DNA of 64,000 bases, from contig NZ_JAPKNH010000005.1 of NCBI RefSeq assembly GCF_026344005.1, forward strand, positions 1-64,000, in the 5' to 3' direction. This stretch comes from Kaistia terrae. Lineage in GTDB: Bacteria > Pseudomonadota > Alphaproteobacteria > Rhizobiales > Kaistiaceae. The notes under the pieces are model-generated. The model made no database searches and was not told the origin of the DNA. It saw nothing but the letters and a program-made list of their open reading frames with translations. The position numbers were made by a program, and so were the translations under genes. Position 1 is the first letter of the stretch; each line of letters opens with the position of its first letter. Positions 62,329 to 64,000 of this stretch are shown one piece after another.

Positions 62329-63111
62329 TCAGCCCACCACCCCGCCGGGATAGCGAAGGAAGAGGTCAGGGTCGTACATGGGGATCAGGAGGTCTGCCTC
62401 CGCGGCGATACGCTTGTAGCTGCGCAGGCATTCGCGCAAGTCCTGGCAATAGCCGATCGGTTTCATCGCCTCGATATTGCCGAACTTGAAGAAGGCATCC
62501 GAGAAGACGGCGGTGCCGCTCGCCGTCTCGATGGCAATGGCAATCGAGCCTGGATGATGCACGCCGACATGGAAGGTGCGAATGCCCGGCAGCGGCGCCG
62601 CTTCGTCGTCGAGCAGCGTCAGCCGCTCGAAACCCTCGGTGACCAGATGGGCCAGTTCGGCATCGGGAATGGCGATATTGCGTTGCGCGCGCGGCAAGCC
62701 GTCGTCGAGACCCATCTGATAGGCCCAGCCGCGCCTGGAGATGAAAATGCGGGCGTTTCGGAACAGCGAGATATTGCCGGTATTGTAGGGGCCGATCGGG
62801 GTCAGGAACACCGCCTCGACACTGTCGGGGTCGATTCCGCGCGCCGCCAAGATGGCGGGCAGCCGCATTTCCTCGGTGCGGATGAAATCGAGCCGCTCGT
62901 CCTCGTCGCGCCAGGCCTTGGCGATCGCCGTGACGTCCTCGGGGAAACCGGTATTGATCAGGATCGTGCGTTCGCCCTGGCGCAGGATGCAGATCGTGTA
63001 GCAGAACGGCTCGTAGTGGCCATTGCCTTCCAATCGGAAGATTGACGGGGTGGGAACCTCATCCATGCGACCAACGGTGACGACTTCGATCTGGTATTGC
63101 GAAGTGGTCAT
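62329..63111 (-). CDS. MBL-fold-like protein lacking the metal-binding motif
   Basis: 260 residues. The frame has the layout of a lactonase-like metallo-beta-lactamase fold: ILINTGFPED in place of the DTG strand, AVFLTPIGPYNTG where the HxHxDH motif should be, FHVGVHHPGS matching the next histidine region, FSDAFF for the metal-bridging Asp region, and a final PMYDP in place of the last metal histidine. Most metal ligands are therefore missing. It starts inside the overlap with the SDR gene (four bases). It could be a binding protein or an enzyme with changed chemistry; lactonase activity by the usual route is not expected. Confidence 0.75.
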   Translation of the reverse strand: MTTSQYQIEVVTVGRMDEVPTPSIFRLEGNGHYEPFCYTICILRQGERTILINTGFPEDVTAIAKAWRDEDERLDFIRTEEMRLPAILAARGIDPDSVEAVFLTPIGPYNTGNISLFRNARIFISRRGWAYQMGLDDGLPRAQRNIAIPDAELAHLVTEGFERLTLLDDEAAPLPGIRTFHVGVHHPGSIAIAIETASGTAVFSDAFFKFGNIEAMKPIGYCQDLRECLRSYKRIAAEADLLIPMYDPDLFLRYPGGVVG

Positions 63112-63929
63112 ATTTCATTGCCCTGAGGTGCGGCCGACAGGCTGCCGGCGAGATCGCCGCCGTCGACCAGGATCGCGCTACCGGTGATGTAGCTGGCAGC
63201 GTCGCTGCAGAGGAACAGCGTGGCGCCGACAAGATCGTCGCCCTGGCCTAGCCGGTTGATCGGCAGATGCGGATTGTCGCGCGCCGCCTCGACCAGGCGC
63301 TGGATGCCGGGTTGGTCGGCGACGATGCGGGTGTCGATGGTGCCCGGCTCAACGCTGTTGACGCGGATGCCATGGCGCGAGAATTCCAGCGCCAGGCCCT
63401 TGGTTAGGCTGCCGACGGCGGCCTTGCTGGCGCAATAATGGACCTTGTTCTCGCCCGAGACGTGCACGCTGATCGAGGCGACATTGACGATGGCGCCACC
63501 GGTCCGGCGCTGCACGCGCTGGCGGCCGAAGGCCTGGGCAAACAGGAAATATCCGCGCACATTGGTATCGAAGGTGCGGTCCCAATCCGCTTCGCTGAGA
63601 TCGAGGATCGGCGCGAACGGGGCCACGCCGGCATTGTTGACGAGAATGTCGACGCCGCCGAAGCGCGCGCAGACGGCGGCGACGAAATCATGGATCTCGG
63701 AGGCATTGCGGGAATCGACCCGGGCGAAAAGCCCGTCGGGGAACTCCGCTTCCAAGGCTCGCAGCCCGTCCGCATCGATATCGGTTCCGGCCAGGGTCGC
63801 GCCCGCCGCCGCGAAGCCGCGCAGGATGGCGCGGCCAATGCCGGTGGACGAGGCCACGCCGGTTACCAGCACGACGCGGCCGCTGAAGTCGAAGCGGACC
63901 CGGCCCAGGCTCTGTGCGTCCGGGATCAT
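63108..63929 (-). CDS. SDR-family oxidoreductase
   Basis: 273 residues. VLVTGVASSTGIGRAIL (cofactor loop), NNAGVAPFAPIL, catalytic Ser in VASISV and Tyr/Lys in YCASKAAV, C-terminal LVDGGDL. It lies between the MBL-like gene and an enolase-superfamily gene, with four-base overlaps on both sides, so the three are one operon. Likely oxidises a sugar or lactone precursor before the dehydratase step. Confidence 0.87.
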   Translation of the reverse strand: MIPDAQSLGRVRFDFSGRVVLVTGVASSTGIGRAILRGFAAAGATLAGTDIDADGLRALEAEFPDGLFARVDSRNASEIHDFVAAVCARFGGVDILVNNAGVAPFAPILDLSEADWDRTFDTNVRGYFLFAQAFGRQRVQRRTGGAIVNVASISVHVSGENKVHYCASKAAVGSLTKGLALEFSRHGIRVNSVEPGTIDTRIVADQPGIQRLVEAARDNPHLPINRLGQGDDLVGATLFLCSDAASYITGSAILVDGGDLAGSLSAAPQGNEI

Positions 63930-64000
63930 GCCTCGGCGAACGCCAGCCGGCGATCGAGATTGGCCTCGACCATGTCCCAGTTGACCTCGATGCCGAAGCC
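63926..64000 (-). CDS. C-terminal end of a probable enolase-superfamily (mandelate racemase-like) gene, partial
   Basis: 24 residues and TGA at 63926-63928, overlapping the SDR start (ATGA). The tail GFGIEVNWDMVEANLD matches the usual C-terminus of mandelate racemase/muconate lactonizing family sugar-acid dehydratases (GLGVE-type ending). The rest is outside the window. Assigned from this short end only. Confidence 0.5.
   Translation of the reverse strand, partial: GFGIEVNWDMVEANLDRRLAFAEA

Overview
The window reads as a high-GC alphaproteobacterial chromosome segment, most likely Hyphomicrobiales/Rhizobiales. It carries short single-domain FrcA-type sugar ATPases, many sugar ABC operons controlled by LacI, GntR and ROK regulators, DUF1344 and a FadR-type GntR regulator. 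The genus is not resolved. No rRNA or tRNA gene and no CRISPR array was seen.

Region 1 (1-2.3 kb) is a scrapyard: the tail of a TonB-like protein, a frameshifted IS3-type transposase orfB, an M14/AstE-like hydrolase cut by that element, and a Dabb-domain gene broken by several frameshifts. Region 2 (2.5-11.8 kb) is a minus-strand sugar-acid operon with a divergent GntR regulator. It holds an SDR, an AGE-type epimerase, two enolase-superfamily dehydratases (one a clear DgoD), a ribose-type ABC transporter, an SMP-30 lactonase and a DgoK kinase. It looks like a De Ley-Doudoroff galactose/galactonate route, but the lactonase is frameshifted, the kinase is truncated and no aldolase is present. 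Region 3 (12.3-18.4 kb) holds a COG4705 membrane protein with an in-frame stop, a small secreted protein, an OmpR-type two-component pair, a periplasm-facing dual-specificity phosphatase, a methyltransferase and a GNAT enzyme.

Region 4 (18.9-24 kb) is a signalling module: a single-domain response regulator meeting a large hybrid histidine kinase tail to tail, with the kinase overlapped by a two-domain KaiC-like ATPase. Region 5 (24.2-33.7 kb) is a defence island: an alpha/beta hydrolase pseudogene, a Type I restriction-modification operon (hsdM-hsdS-hsdR plus a YgjP-like metallopeptidase) and a tyrosine-recombinase remnant.

Region 6 (33.8-60.3 kb) is almost entirely uptake and catabolism: an SDR with an altered active site; a dipeptide-type ABC system with a divergent binding protein; a LacI regulator facing a sugar operon (leader peptide, TIM-barrel epimerase, Gfo/Idh/MocA dehydrogenase, CUT1 transporter); a second LacI-controlled CUT1 operon with an MDR dehydrogenase and a hydroxypyruvate-isomerase-like enzyme; and a ROK/SDR/CUT2/ribulokinase operon that looks built for a pentitol or pentose. 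Neither CUT1 operon has its own ATPase. Region 7 (60.5-64 kb) has a frameshifted DUF1344 gene, a GreA/GreB-type factor, a copy of a dispersed repeat, an MBL-fold protein without its metal motif, an SDR and the end of an enolase-superfamily gene.

The most notable items are the KaiC-like/hybrid-kinase/regulator module, a three-copy dispersed repeat (12, 24 and 61.7 kb), three phased near-identical palindromes upstream of a coupled 39-codon leader ORF, the metal-motif-less MBL protein, and the concentration of broken genes in the first 34 kb.
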